A stretch of 64,000 bases of DNA from Fusarium oxysporum f. sp. lycopersici 4287 (GCF_000149955.1 NC_030986.1:2425886-2489885), one strand, 5' to 3'. Positions 1-12,461 are shown, counted from the stretch's first letter. Notes: generated from the sequence alone by a model not told the origin. Translations and numbers: made by a program.

Positions 1-876
1 GAATTCGCGATGCAGAATACTTGCACAGGGGATCATTACCCCGTCAACCATTGCTTATTGGGAAGGGTTCACACCCTGGCCAGCTAATCTAGGGGACAAC
101 CACCAAATCCCAAATGGGGCTTGGTTCTCAGATGGTGTCTTGGTTCTCTCATGGATGATCCAAGGGATCACGTCCACTATAGCCGATAGCCCAATAAGGG
201 ACATGATTATCTTCTTGGCGCCATCTCATCCTATCCAATTCCCTGATCTCAGTTTCGGTATAATTTAGCTTGTGCCTCGAATGGAGCTTTGTTGCTTGGG
301 AAAGCAAGAAAATGGACCGACGTTTATGTCGCGACCAGCTGATGAAGGACCCAAAGCAGCATTGGCTTAACATCATGAGGTACATCTTCTCTTCTGCTTG
401 GTGGAGAGGTACTGCCACTTTCATAAGGTACCTAGTGTAAAGTCAGGTAGGTACGGTAGGCAGGCAATCGCAACTACCCGTGACCCCTGCACCGATGTGC
501 TCTGGCTGCACCTTCGTCATCATCCAGCTGTGCTGTACCATTGCCGCTGTCTTACATTTCTTTTTATTAGATTGGCCTTTTCTGCCGTCAGTCTAATTTT
601 CGAGTTCTTGTCCCAAACATCGTCAGGTTCTCTTCTGTAGTTTTCATATCAAAGTCTTCTTGGACTCAGCAGATGATAAACAAGTCTTTCGCCTTCAATT
701 CTACCGTTGTCTATTGTCGCGTTCAGCGATAAACCGCGTCGTCAATTTGTCGATCGCATACTGCGACAACTAATCTTGTGCCACAACAAAACCTGGAGGC
801 CTCCATATCTACCTACATACCTAGGCAAGAACCTGAGGGCCAGCGCTCAACTCCAAATTGCGATCATACAACAAAA
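1..876. other. Left-edge intergenic region and promoter of PhoD-like gene
   Basis: No open frame here resembles a protein. The stretch contains a GGTACC-centred motif at 427-432, followed by nearby TAGGTA/GGTAGG repeats, and presumably the 5' UTR of the gene starting at 877. The nature of the left edge cannot be judged. Confidence 0.5.
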
Positions 877-3498
877 ATGTCGGAGCCAGGAGACAGACCT
901 ACGACTACCGAGTCGCAACGAAATCCTTATGCGTCGGCCAGCCGCTGGCGACACCAGGAATCATCTGCTTATGCTGCACATGCTTCACAGCTCACTGGCG
1001 ATGGCGCACCACGAGACCCTCACCAAACGACCGGTAACGTGGGCGAGCTTGCAGACTTCATAAACCAGTCCCGCATGGAACCAGAAGGCGACAATCGTGA
1101 TACGGAAAAGTACAGACCCATTACCGCCGCCGCTGGTGATATCAATGGAAGCATTGCAGGTGACAATGTAGGCCAGAGCCATGCTGGTCAAGGCGCCCGT
1201 GGAGAAAACGCCCCTGATGGGAAGACGATCGTCTGTGGTCCTCTTCTGAACTACCGTCGTATGAACGAGGGACGATGGTATGGGAGCGTTCTCATTGTCG
1301 TGGAAGGTGGCGGCAGAATTCCCTTGGACCAGCCCTACTTGAACCTGAAGCAAGCTGTTCAGCCCCAAGAGGGTGGCTCCGCAAGTCAGGAACCGACAAA
1401 TGGGGCTCAAGAGGAGGTACGTGTTGACGGGAAATGTCTTTACTCGGATCCGCGCAACACCTTCTGGGCTTTCGATGTTAGTGTCCCAATTCAAGCTACA
1501 GAGGCCAGCTACGAATATGCTTTGCCCGAACTACGCTTCTCGACCGAGCACAAGCCCCGAGTAAACAGGTTTTTCGTACCTGCGAAGACCGAGTCCATGC
1601 GTATCATGTTCCACTCGTGCAACGGTTTCAGTGTTGGAACCGACGAGGAGGCTTGGAGCGGACCGGCGCTGTGGAACGACGTGGCACGAAAGCACCGCGA
1701 GATTCCTTTTCATGTCATGGTTGGCGGTGGTGACCAGATCTACAACGATGGCATTAGAGTTGATGGTCCTCTCCGCCCGTGGACTGATATAAGCAATCCC
1801 AAGAAACGGAGAGACTACCCGTTCCCAGAGACAATGCGAGCAGAATGCGACGACTACTACCTCAAAAACTATATTCGCTGGTACAACACTGATCCCTTTG
1901 CTGGGGTCAACGGGCAGATTCCCCAGATCAATATCTGGGATGACCACGACGTGAGTTTCGGAAACGGCTCTGGCTCTATGATTGCCCTACTAATTGGCTA
2001 TAGATTATTGACGGATTCGGCTCATATGTCGATAGCTTCATGCAGTGTGATGTATTCCGCGGTATTGGCGGCACTGCTCATAAATATTACATGCTCTTCC
2101 AGCATCATATGCCACCTCCTCCATCGACTTATACTTCTGGTAGGATCGCTTTCTTCATGCTGGAGTCAGTCAATATTGACCTTTGATAGACCATGCCGCC
2201 CTCGAGAAAGCGAGCCAAGGACCCGATCCTAATCAACTGATGGACACCTATGTGGCACCCATGTTTGAGTCCCCTGAGTATATCGTCGGCGACCACCCCG
2301 GCCCATACGTTGCTGAGCGCTCACTCAACATCTATACACGCCTCGGCGCCCGTATTGCTCTGCTGGGCATTGACGCTCGAGTAGAGGTTCGTTCAATGTG
2401 GATCTGTTTCTGTGAGCCTCGGTGCTAATGAACTGTACAGCGCACTCGCCATCAAATCAATTATCCCGAGACATACAAAAAGGTCTTCCAAAGGCTTCGT
2501 TCGGAGCTTGAAGCAGCATCAGCGGCAGGAGAGTCAATTAAACACTTGATTCTCCTCCTCGGAATTCCGATCGCCTATCCCGTGAGTAAATAGATCCAGT
2601 AGGTCGGAATGCAAACAAGCTAAATAATGTGATGTAGCGCTTGACTTGGCTTGAAAACATCTTCCGCAGTCCTGTTATGGGTCCTATCAAGATCCTCAAC
2701 AAACGGTTCGGACTCGGTGGAAGTCTGTTCAACCAGTTCGACGGTAGCATCGATCTTCTGGATGATCTGGATGACCACTACACTGCCAGGACACACAAGA
2801 AGGAAAGACGAGAACTGATGGTTGAACTTCAAAAAATATCTGCCGAGTTCAACATACGTGTGACAATCCTTGGAGGTGATGTTCACCTAGCTGCACTGGG
2901 TCGTTTCTACTCCAACCCAAGCCTGAAGATTCCGGTTGAGGAGGACCATCGTTACATGGTCAACGTTATCTCGTCAGCCATTGTCAACAAGCCACCACCC
3001 ACGGCTGTAGCAAACCTCCTGGCCAGGAGGAACAAGATCCACCATTTGAATGCTAAGACGGATGAGACCCTGTTGGATCTGTTCAACAAAGACCCGGGCG
3101 ACTCAAACAAGACGGCCAACCACAACCACTGCACAATGCCAAGCCGGAACTTTGCAACCATTACCGAAAACTCGCCCAACAATCCTGAGGCCCCCAATGG
3201 CAGCATTGACGAGAACGGAACAGAGGCATCAGAGCAGAACTTCCTGGGTAATGATGGCCATAAGGTACTTCACAGGGGAGAGGTTCAGGCTGGAACAACA
3301 CACAAGGCAGCATCAAGACAATCCCATGGCAGGTCCAACGACGGAACACTTGACGTATGCATTAACGTGGAGATCAACCAGCATGACAAGGAGGGACGAA
3401 CTGAGATGTACGGCTTGACGGTACCATTGCTCAACTACCGACAGCGAGACGAGCCCATGACGCCTAGAGAGTCGGTCACGTCAGGCAGCCAGCATTAG
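877..3498 (+). CDS. PhoD-like phosphatase domain protein (fungal PhoD_2 type)
   Basis: Predicted metallophosphoesterase of the fungal PhoD-like family; the physiological substrate is unknown. Five exons fit: 877-1950, 2004-2139, 2190-2386, 2441-2581 and 2638-3498, joining in phase to 802 aa. The ATG at 877 is preferred over 778, because 778 adds a low-complexity leader and 877 has an A-rich context (ACAAAAATG). After a disordered N-terminal part of about 100 aa, metallophosphatase-like signatures follow in order: a FHSCNGF block, GGGDQIYNDG, IWDDHDIIDGFGSY (created across the first splice junction), LGIDAR, and ILGGDVHLAALG. These Asp/His-rich blocks are the expected metal ligands of PhoD-type enzymes. 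The C-terminal 200 aa are Asn/Glu-rich and then end in a conserved-looking LTVPLLNY segment. No signal peptide or membrane helix was seen. The family call is firm; the role is not. Confidence 0.85.
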
Positions 3499-4999
3499 GA
3501 GGACTTGAAGGCTGATCAATGGGGGGAGAGTCGTCAAACAAAACGAAAGACCGTTAGAGTTCGGGCCGGTGTTACGGGCTTGCGAAGAGCAATTACGGGG
3601 TGGGTCCAACGATTATGGGGCCGGGCCGGAGGAGCCGGCTTGCGAAGGCGAAATGGAAGAGGACTAAAGTGAGGGAGTACCTGGGGAGGGGCTGAGAGAT
3701 GGCCCAACCCATGACTGTCCGTCGACCAGTAAGGGAGGAGCTATTCCCATGGGGTAGCTTTCATTTGTTTATACCCGTCCAAGGCAATTGCCTGACATAA
3801 AAATGCACATGAAGTTAAGTTATTGGGCGAACAGTAGGCTGTACGGATCTGGGGAAGAGAGATGTCTTAGTAGACCATCATTGAAGTATCGAGTTAGCGG
3901 GGTTGACTAGAGTCATGTTTTCCTCTTTACCTAATCCAATGTATTTCAGCATTATATCATGTCTATCCGTCTTGGACCGTGTTTTTCTGCCATCAAAAGC
4001 ACGTCTTGTGAAGCAGATAAGGAAAATTTCTTCCCCAGGCTTCCCAAGTCAAAAGAAGCAAAGTCGTTGATTGTCAGAACCACTATCTGTGCCAATTCGA
4101 GATAGCACATGACCATCAAAGTCCCCCACGTTCGGAAAAGTGCGGCCATATTTTATCAGATACGCCAGTGGACTAGTCCAGAGCTCTCATCCTGGCTGGA
4201 ACTGGGGAGAGGGGGCGTAAATGTTGGCATGATGAAGGGATATACAAATGGAAAAGTATAGGAGTATGTATAGTCCGGATGCTCTCTACAACACAGATCC
4301 CATCATTGCCTTTGAAATGCTACCTCATCTGCTTTAATATCTTGGAAATCAGTAAAAATTTCGATATGTGCTTCTGGAATACAGTAAAAAAAAGAGACTA
4401 CCGCTTTTAGTGGTACGGTGCGGCTCTTCGCGGGCAAACAAAGATAACATGCCAGGCCCCATCTGCCGAGATCGGCCCCAGCATCAGAGAGCCATTGACC
4501 TATCAGCGTCTATTCCCGGGCTTACCGTAGCTGGGGAAGACAGGCGACGTCATGTGCCATGTCCCCACGCATTCACTTTTTAGGCCGTGATAAGCCGCGA
4601 CCATAGCAAAGATTAGCTGTTGTAGGCGTGTGTAGCTTGGTGAGGAGACCAGCTTAGCTCGCGTGGCAACGGCAGTGCAGTATTTTTGTCTGAGACGAGG
4701 AGGAATTGCTACGCGAGATCTGGGTCTTGAGTCGTGATAACTGTTCCAAGATCGGAATTTCTGTTAGTCAGGATCGTTGTCGTTGGTTGTCGTGCCAGGA
4801 ATTTATCTTCTATTTCTTCTCCCCCATCTTCTGCGTCTTCCCCTCGTCTTCTTTTCTTTCTTTCTCTTCATCTTCCATCTTCGATCGTCGTCGAACAAGA
4901 GTCTTTTTGTTACTGTGCTTTGCCTTTGTGATACCCCTCCCTCCATTTCGACGACTCCCGATAACGAAGAACATTCATATCATATCACATCGCATTATA
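3499..4999. other. Intergenic region; 3' UTR of PhoD-like gene and PUT2 promoter
   Basis: No credible coding region. The stretch just before PUT2 (about 4806-4884) is a strong C/T-rich tract on the plus strand, a common promoter feature of highly expressed genes in filamentous fungi. A TGATAA core (GATA-factor type) lies near 4735. Confidence 0.5.
4806..4884 (+). promoter_or_regulatory. Pyrimidine-rich promoter tract upstream of PUT2
   Basis: A nearly uninterrupted CT-rich run (TCTTC/TTTC units) lies 115-195 nt before the PUT2 start codon. CT tracts near transcription starts are well known in Aspergillus, Neurospora and Fusarium genes; the function here is inferred. Confidence 0.5.
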
Positions 5000-6788
5000 A
5001 TGTCTTCTATGATGTTCCTCAACAGGGCTGGTGCCCGAGGTATCCGCAGCGCTGCTCAAACTCAGCAAATGCGAACTGCTGCGACTTTGGCTACCTTCAA
5101 GACCCCAAAGGTCTTTAACGAGCCCAACCACCACTACGTCAAGGGTAGTGAGCAGCGCGAGGGTCTGACTGCTGCTATCGAGAAGCTCCAGAAGAAGCTG
5201 CCCATCGAGGTTCCCGTTGTGGTTGGTGGCAAGCAGGTAAGTTTCAATAAGTCAAGGCCATTGCAAGAACCATGTCTTACATGAATTCTCATAGATCAAG
5301 GCTTCCGCCCTCTCCAAGCAGCAGAATCCTGCCGACCATGCCACCACTGTCGCCTCTTACCACACTGCTACCACCGCTGATGTTTCGGCCGCAATCGACG
5401 CTGCTCTTGCTGCCAAGCCTGCCTGGGAGGCCCTCCCCTTCGCTGACCGAGCTGCCGTCTTCCTCAAGGCCGCCGACCTCATCTCCACCAAGTACCGCTA
5501 CGATATCATGGCCGCCACTATGCTCGGCCAGGGCAAGAACGCTTGGCAGGCCGAGATCGACGCCGCTGCTGAGCTGGCTGATTTCCTCCGCTTCAACGTT
5601 CATTACGCTGAGCAGCTCTACAACACCCAGCCTGAGCACAACTCTCCCGGCGTCTGGAACCGTCTCGAGTACCGTGCCCTCGAGGGTTTCGTGTACGCTG
5701 TCAGCCCCTTCAACTTCACTGCCATTGCCGGTAATCTCCCTGGTGCCCCTGCTCTTCTCGGAAACGTCGTTGTCTGGAAGCCCAGTGACTTTGCCATTGC
5801 ATCCAACTGGCTCGTCTATCAGATCCTGATTGAGGCTGGTCTCCCCAAGGATGTTATCCAGTTCGTTCCTGGTAACCCCGTTGATATCACCAAGGTCGTT
5901 CTAGAGCACAAGGAGTTTGCTGCTCTCCACTACACTGGAAGCACCGCTGTCTTCCGTCAGCTGTATGGCACCATCGGTCAGGGTATCGCTGAGGGCCGAT
6001 ACCGAGGCTATCCTCGTGTCGTTGGTGAGACTGGCGGCAAGAATTTCCACCTGATTGACCCTACAGCCGAGATTGACAACGCTGTCAAGCAGACTGTCCG
6101 TGGTGCCTTTGAGTTCCAGGGCCAGAAGTGCAGTGCCACTTCTCGACTTTACGTCCCTAAGTCCATGTGGCCCGAGTTCAAGGAGAAGCTTGTCGCTGAG
6201 GTTGAGGCCATCAAGATTGGCAACCCCACTGAACACTCCAACTTCATGGGTCCCGTCATTCACGAGGCTTCATTCAAGAAGCTCTCCGGTGCCATTGACG
6301 AGGCCAAGTCCGACAAGGACCTCGAGCTCGTTGTCGGTGGAAAGTACGACTCTTCCAAGGGCTACTTCATCCACCCTACTATCTACGCCACTACCAACCC
6401 CAACCACAAGTTCTTCTCTACTGAGTTCTTCGGTCCTATCCTCACCACCTACATCTATGACGATGCTGCCCCCAACGCCATGGCTGATGTCTGCAAGCTC
6501 ATTGAGACCACCTCCGACTATGGCCTAACTGGTGCCGTGTTCGCTGCTGACCGTGAGGCTTCCCGCTTCGCCGAGGAGCACCTCCGTAACGCTGCCGGTA
6601 ACTTCTATGTCAACTGCAAGAGCACTGGCGCTGTTGTCGGCCAGCAGCCCTTTGGTGGTTCTCGTGCTTCCGGTACCAACGATAAGGCCGGCAGCCAGAA
6701 CCTCCTGACCCGCTTCGTCAATGTTCGGGCGATCAAGGAGGAGTTCACTCCTACCACCAAGGTCACCTACCCCAGCAACGAGGTCTAA
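5000..6788 (+). CDS. PUT2: Delta-1-pyrroline-5-carboxylate dehydrogenase, mitochondrial
   Basis: Oxidises glutamate-gamma-semialdehyde/P5C to glutamate with NAD+, the second step of proline catabolism in the mitochondrial matrix. Two exons, 5000-5236 and 5295-6788, give 576 aa, close to the roughly 575 aa usual for the fungal enzyme. The N-terminus is Arg/Ser/Ala-rich with no acidic residue in about the first 40 positions, as expected for a mitochondrial targeting peptide. Aldehyde dehydrogenase signatures are present: GETGGKN with the general-base Glu near residue 324, and GQKCSA with the catalytic Cys near residue 358. The C-terminal FGGSRASGTN block is typical of P5CDH. Codon use is strongly C-ending, which suggests high expression. 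A GATA-type core upstream would fit nitrogen control, but this is inference. Confidence 0.96.
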
Positions 6789-8558
6789 GTGCCGACTACC
6801 AGTATACCGTCTGCATACAAAAGCTGGAGTGGAGTTCGGGCAATGATGATACCACATGGATGACTTACGAATGTGAACTTCTATAGGGCTGCCCATGACA
6901 GAAGGAAAAGAGAGCACACATCTAACAGCACAACTAGCTGTCACAGGCCACTGAGAGTTGGCTGTCGATCAAGTATCTTGTCGAAGAGCTTAGGAAGCAA
7001 AGCCAAGGATCTTGAATCGCTGCAGCGTGGTCAAGCCTTGCTCGTGGGTCCGTGGCTTGCCAGGGGTTTGTTCCTGGCCAAGAGCCGCCCCAGGGTCTCT
7101 CCCCACGTTGGTTCACCCAGGAAGGTGATGGGTGGATTTCATCCGTAGTAGGATTGGGGAAAATGATGGGGTGTGCCGTATGATAGAAAAGGCCGTCGAC
7201 GTCGAAAGTACGCGCACGTGCTCAATTCAATCCAAGGACGAATAACAAAGCCGAATTATCTAGTTGTGACCTTTATTGTTCCACAGTTGAATCGAATGTC
7301 GAAAAGAACCCTTGTCTTGTCCCAATTGATCCCGGAGTGTTTCGAGTCTGTGAGCTCCCAGGGTCAAGATAGGACACGTGCCACTCTGCATTGGTTGTAT
7401 ATCTTTGCCTATTTGAAAACCGAAGGATGCATGATGCTTCTTGAATTTGTTCGCTGCTCGGCGCTTTTTCAAAGGCTTGCGGAGCCGGATGTGCAGTACC
7501 CTATGTACTGTAGTATGTATAAGGGTGGAGGTGGAGACGAAAGGTTGGAGAGTTTGGAGATCTCATCAAGCTCCAGCTTTCGTTGTAGGCTCACGCTCTG
7601 ATCCCTAACTATCTGAGTGATCTGGGCCCAAGCTGGAAGGATATTGGTCGGTGCAGACTCCCAGTATCCTATTTCCCGATACTATTTCCCTTTCATTTGA
7701 TAGTGAAGGATGAGAGGCGTTCGTGAATAGACAATTGAGCTCACTCACCTAAAAACCGTGACTTATACCCATCACAAGCATCATGATACCTTGACCTTCA
7801 TTTCATGTCACAAAGGTGCCAATGCCGCACGCTACCAACCCTCGTGCCCTCCATTAAAGATCCCAAGTAACTTTAGTTCTTTCTCCATCGAGAATGGACG
7901 CCAACCTAAGCCTCGTTCCTCTTCTTCTGAGACTGGACCCCTGCCCACCAAAAAGTCTACCCCGACCACGTTGATCAATTCCCCACGCTGATTCGCCCAA
8001 CACCAAATAGAGCACGCGACCATTTCCTCGATGATGCTTGGTCCATGAAATCGCATCCCTTCAACCTGGTTGCTCTAGGATAAAGTTGGACAAAGCCTGA
8101 GATATAGTCTGCTGCTCATTGCGCTGGATTGGAGGGAAGAAGCGGGTTCGAACGTGAAACTCGCTGGCTAGGCGGCGTTACGGTGCGCTGAGTTGCGTGT
8201 TCGTGTCTGCATGTGCATGTTCCGTTTGGTTCATCGATTGTCGTTGGAGCATGTCTGGTACTGTATCCGTAGGTTGATCTCGGTGACCAATTTAATGTCT
8301 TTTGCCCCCATGCCCGTATCTTTATCTTGACTCTCAAACGAGACTGGAACTTGACTGTCTTTGGGACTCCCATATACCCTTTTCCTCAAAAATTTCAGGA
8401 TAGCCACAGTGGTTGTATCTCTCCCTTTATTTATCTTTCTCTTGAGTGCTCTCTTGATTTAAACTTTGACCGTCGTGTTCGATTGGCCATCGTTCGCGAA
8501 GAGCAACCAAGTATCATCACTGCCTTTTGAGGACGAGTTCAGACTCCACGATTCCAGG
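6789..8558. other. Intergenic region; PUT2 3' UTR and long bHLH-gene promoter
   Basis: No convincing gene in 1.77 kb; the open frames have no recognisable domain. Two perfect CACGTG E-boxes lie at 7215-7220 and 7375-7380. A long upstream region before a regulatory gene is common in filamentous fungi. Confidence 0.5.
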
Positions 8559-9843
8559 ATGCCTCGACCGGGCCTTCCTCTCACACCGGGTTCTTCATCT
8601 GATATCAAGGGCAAGGACGGAACTCAACAGCTTTCCTCATTTCAGCTGTCTTTTGAATTGCCGCCTCCAGCAATCCATGATGCTTCCCGCATATCGCCGA
8701 CCATGTCATCTCAGGTCTCACCAACAGATACAAAATCGCACCGACTCACCACAACGTCCCCAGGAGCAACATACCCAATGCAGCCTGCCGAGACAGTGAA
8801 GGCACGCCGCCGTTCTTCTGCTGCGAAAGACCAAAAGGACAATTCGTTTGCCCTGCCGCCTCCACCAACGAGATCACGCAAAATCATCCAGATGAAGCCC
8901 CGGCAGGATAGTAATGGTGACAACGGTGGCAGCAAAGATAAAGCGAAGACGACCAGCAAGAACTCTGCATCGGCAAAAACGGCCACAGCAGCCATTTCTA
9001 AGACAACAACGTCAGGATCAGGAGATGCGGCCGCGGACGACAAGGCGAAGAAGAAGCAACCGAGTGCTACAAGCGCAGCAGGTCGAAAAATTGCCAGAAA
9101 GACCGCACACAGTTTGATCGAGCGTCGAAGGCGGAGTAAGATGAATGAGGAGTTTGCCGTGCTTAAAGGAATGATCCCGGCTTGTACAGGAGATATGCAT
9201 AAGTTGTCGATCCTCCAGGTATGTGTCTGAGTTGTCCTCGAAAATAGGGATACAGCTGACTAAAGGCTCTGTAATGCAGGCCTCGATCGAATATATTCGA
9301 TACCTGGAGGATTGCGTCTCCAAGCTGAAAGCACAACAGGAGGAAGATAATGGTCAGACCGAGTCCGGGCGGCAAACACCCACGGGACGCGATCGTTTGC
9401 CGTCTATTCGTGAATTTCACCCGACTTTTCAAGAAGACCCAGTCGGCGATGAGGATGTCGAGATGGAGGACTCCGATGTTACGTCGCCTGCCATGACTGC
9501 AATGTCAGATCGTAACCCTCGCCACCCATCAGTGTCTCCTGCTCTCCCACCTCAGGATTCTCGCAACAGGGCGCAATCATATTCGTCTGTTTCAACCGAC
9601 CATCGACGTTATAGTTACAGCGTTTCTGCTGGCACATCTCCAGCATTCGGCCCACAGATATATGGGGCGCCACATTATGCCCGCAGCGATGCCTCAGCAC
9701 CTGGTTCAGCGTTGACAAGCCCGGCTCTCAATCCCCAGAGCGAACTTGATCAAGAGGCCATGGCTGCATTGCTGATGCTGAACAACGATCGTCGTGACTC
9801 GAAAGGCCGAGGGCTTTCAGTGCGCGATCTCCTAAGCACATAA
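8559..9843 (+). CDS. bHLH transcription factor
   Basis: Predicted nuclear DNA-binding regulator. Exons 8559-9218 and 9280-9843 join in phase to 407 aa; the intron has a TGAC branch-like site and interrupts helix 2 of the domain (ILQ/ASIEYI). The ATG at 8559 starts a plausible MPRPGLPLTP; an in-frame upstream ATG at 8466 would add 31 residues. Residues 1-190 are low-complexity, Ser/Thr/Lys-rich. The bHLH domain spans about residues 192-245: the basic region TAHSLIERRRR contains the Glu/Arg pair used for E-box recognition, followed by helix 1 (EEFAVLKGMI), a short loop and helix 2 (ILQASIEYIRYLEDCV). The C-terminal tail is Ser/Pro-rich with a conserved-looking GLSVRDLLS end. It resembles the ESC1-like class of fungal bHLH proteins. 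Its targets are unknown. Confidence 0.88.
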
Positions 9844-10385
9844 GAGTCATGGTACACAGCCGACTAATGGGCATGTTCAAGCTGGGTTGAGACTGTATCT
9901 GCCACAAAAACCTTGCATTGTCTTGGCATCGACGCAAAGCATCTGGAAGGACTTCGAGAGATTTAATATTGCCCTTGAAGGTCGAAGAGGGCAGACCATA
10001 TTTGCTTCAACTGCGTTTTTATAGGAACCATAGATCTGGTCAAAAGTCGAAGGAAAATAAAGAGCTGTATCTATTGGGTTTGTTTTGGACGTCGGATGAT
10101 GAGAAAGCGGAACACGAGATCATGGTGGGAAACCTGGACCGGTTCACTCTTTGCAAGGAGTTGGAAAGAATGATGTGGGGGTCGTTTTTATGTTCATGCC
10201 CTCTTGCCGGACCGTTTTGGACGACTCGCATTATTCAAGAATCACTTCTCAATACAGGAAACTTTGCAACAAAGAAGTATTATGATAATTATATATTCCA
10301 TATCACTCAGGGATGTGGATAATATGAACTATGTAATTAATTCTATGAAATGTGTATCTTGACACTGATATTAGTCTGTCTCTTA
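9844..10385. other. Convergent 3' region between bHLH gene and PER1
   Basis: This 540-nt gap separates the stop codons of the bHLH gene (plus) and PER1 (minus). It probably holds both 3' UTRs. It becomes AT-rich towards 10270-10380. No coding signal. Confidence 0.5.
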
Positions 10386-11536
10386 CTAAAGTTTGAGTCT
10401 TTGGCTTCCAGCCATATCGTCCCGAGCATCTTTAACTAGAAAGCTTCCTGATGTTAGCAATTGGAGAAGAGTGATCAGGCCTGCAAGACTTACTTGTACC
10501 ATAAAATTGTCGGTCCAATCGTCATGAGGTGCCACAAGCTGTGAGCGTCAATGCAACCCAGCCAAGGTGGGAAATCAAACAGTTCCATGCTCATGGCAAA
10601 TATAATCCAAGCAACCACGAAACCGGGCCAAACAGCCCACATGCGCCTTGACTCCCTATATCTCTTGAAACTAAACCAGGTCCACAGGACATTCTGCACG
10701 ATGCCTGCTGCCACGTTTGCAGCCATGTTGTACGTATAATCCCAGCGAATAAACTTGAGGTACGAGACATGACCAAGAAAGAGAGAGGCGCAGACGAGCG
10801 ACCAAACTCGTAGGGTGGTTCTTCTTCGCGGGGTGCGTTTATCCAGTCTGAAAACCCTTACCACCGTGTAGTACAGACCGTACAGGACATTGGCACCAGC
10901 AGCGAAGTAATCAAGCTCCTCAGTGAACCGGAAATCACGAGTATGAAAGATGGAGCTGAAAACCCAAGAGGAGATACCGACATACGCTAGCCAATCGTAG
11001 AATATTCGCAGGGAGTAAGATTTCGGTATCATAGACTGGACCTTCTTCAAGCCATCCCAATGCGCCCAGAGATTGCCGAGAGAGAAGAGGACACTAAAGG
11101 GCTCCTGCATGCCGAGGAAGCGATAGAAGGGCCATTTCCCGTAGAATTGTTCGACCGTGAGGCCTGTGGCCATGCGCTGACCAGTTACAATATGCTGGCA
11201 GGCATAATCGCATTCGCTGGCGCAAGTCCAGAATAGGAGTCGATGTAGAACAGCTGTTGTCGGGAGTTCACATTAGCTGTGTCTTTAGGCGCGCGGATCG
11301 GGTGAATATACGGATTGGAGTTTGCGGTTTATCAGGGGAGCAGTTTTCAGCATTGCAGACCTGTGGCCATGGTTAATCTTTGGGGTGGTTTTTGTGCTGC
11401 ATTGGCTCACCTTGAGACAGTCCTTAAATTCTGGCAACTTGTCGCCAGTTGAGGCACTGACAACTACCGTGAAAGCGAGGACGAGGACGGTCAAGGAAAA
11501 AATCCGCGCCCATGGCCGCCCCCTTTGAGTTGCCAT
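10386..11536 (-). CDS. PER1: GPI-anchor lipid remodelling protein Per1 (PGAP3 family)
   Basis: ER membrane hydrolase of the CREST superfamily. Per1 removes the sn-2 acyl chain of GPI lipids, which is needed for correct sorting of GPI proteins. Four exons fit: 11411-11536, 11312-11360, 10494-11253 and 10386-10443 (transcribed right to left), 330 aa in all. The first exon encodes an Arg-containing signal peptide with a hydrophobic LTVLVLAFTVVVSA core. Exons 2-3 encode the lumenal Cys-rich segment (NAENC, WTCASECDYAC). Several membrane helices follow, with family-conserved positions such as FHTRDFRFTEELDYF and a CIDAHSLWH block. The short last exon (LVKDARDDMAG) restores a C-terminus I expect for the family; without that splice the frame ends at 10490. 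It faces MPS1 across a divergent promoter. Confidence 0.9.
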
Positions 11537-12461
11537 TGCGAGCGCATCGACCTTTGAATGGCGAGAGAATGAGGTTGGAAATAATGCGAACCTGCATGAG
11601 AGAGGGGGAGATACTCCATGTACCTTGAGCTGGTTTGACGATGTGGCTCACTTGCAACTCGACGTAACGTTGATGTTTCAGATGCGTGATTGGCTAGAGA
11701 TCCTAATTATGACCGCTTTGGTGGGTCTAGTTTCTTTGTGGAGAAGGACCTGCTTGCTTGTTTCGCTGGGGTAGCTAGACTTCGAAATCCAAACTGTGAT
11801 ATTTGACAAAGTAAATGTCTCTGAAGACTCTTTAAAACCTTCAAAATGGCTACGCCTTAGCTGGGATGTATGGCTGTTATAGTCTGCTCAAATATGATAT
11901 ACTTGGACTGGATCTGCTTTTCTCTTTTAAGTCATGCTTCTTGCTAAATTCTGCAACTAACTGCACACTGTACAGATCCAACGCCGTTACAGAGTACTTG
12001 TGGAATTACATTAGACATGACAACTTAAAAACAAATTCAATAATTAACTCAGATGTAATCCAAGCCTTATTCGTTTCAACGGTAATGCCCATATCGCTTT
12101 TACCAATTTTCAGAAGATTGGGCATCAGTCAAATCCTTTCCAGTAGTCATCCTGCATGAAATTGCAACCCTACACTCGGCCGCTAGTTAAGCTAAGGCGA
12201 GATTGGTTGCTCGGCAACCGACAGCTCCCTGATTGGACCATATTTTCTCGTCGAACAACACGCCTTGCTTTCCATATCTCTCTTCCCTGACGCAGACGCG
12301 ATAGTCTCAAGTTTTGGAAACCGTCTTGCAATGCAAGCAATGGCAATAATAACCGACTCGTAGCAAATACTTTATCTTGCCGCCAAATCAGTCATCACCA
12401 ATTCCTCACCGCTTCGATCATTACACGCCTGAACGCGCTTTACCTTGAAAACATTATCGAT
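11537..12461. promoter_or_regulatory. Divergent promoter region PER1/MPS1
   Basis: 925 nt between two start codons. The left half (about 11690-12160) is AT-rich; the right half contains the perfect inverted repeat at 12215-12229. No gene is supportable; an AT-rich open frame around 11866-12159 has no domain. Confidence 0.55.
12215..12229. promoter_or_regulatory. Palindromic X-box-like site (possible RFX factor site)
   Basis: GGTTGC, a 3-nt spacer TCG, then GCAACC: a perfect inverted repeat 233 nt before the MPS1 ATG. RFX-family factors (Crt1, Sak1, fungal Rfx1) bind GTTGCC/GGCAAC-type inverted repeats with 0-3 nt spacers. The match is seen; binding is inferred. Confidence 0.45.

Noticed and set aside
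8148..8158. GGTTCGAAC as the T-loop of a tRNA
   Set aside because: No acceptor stem, anticodon arm or other tRNA parts could be formed around it.
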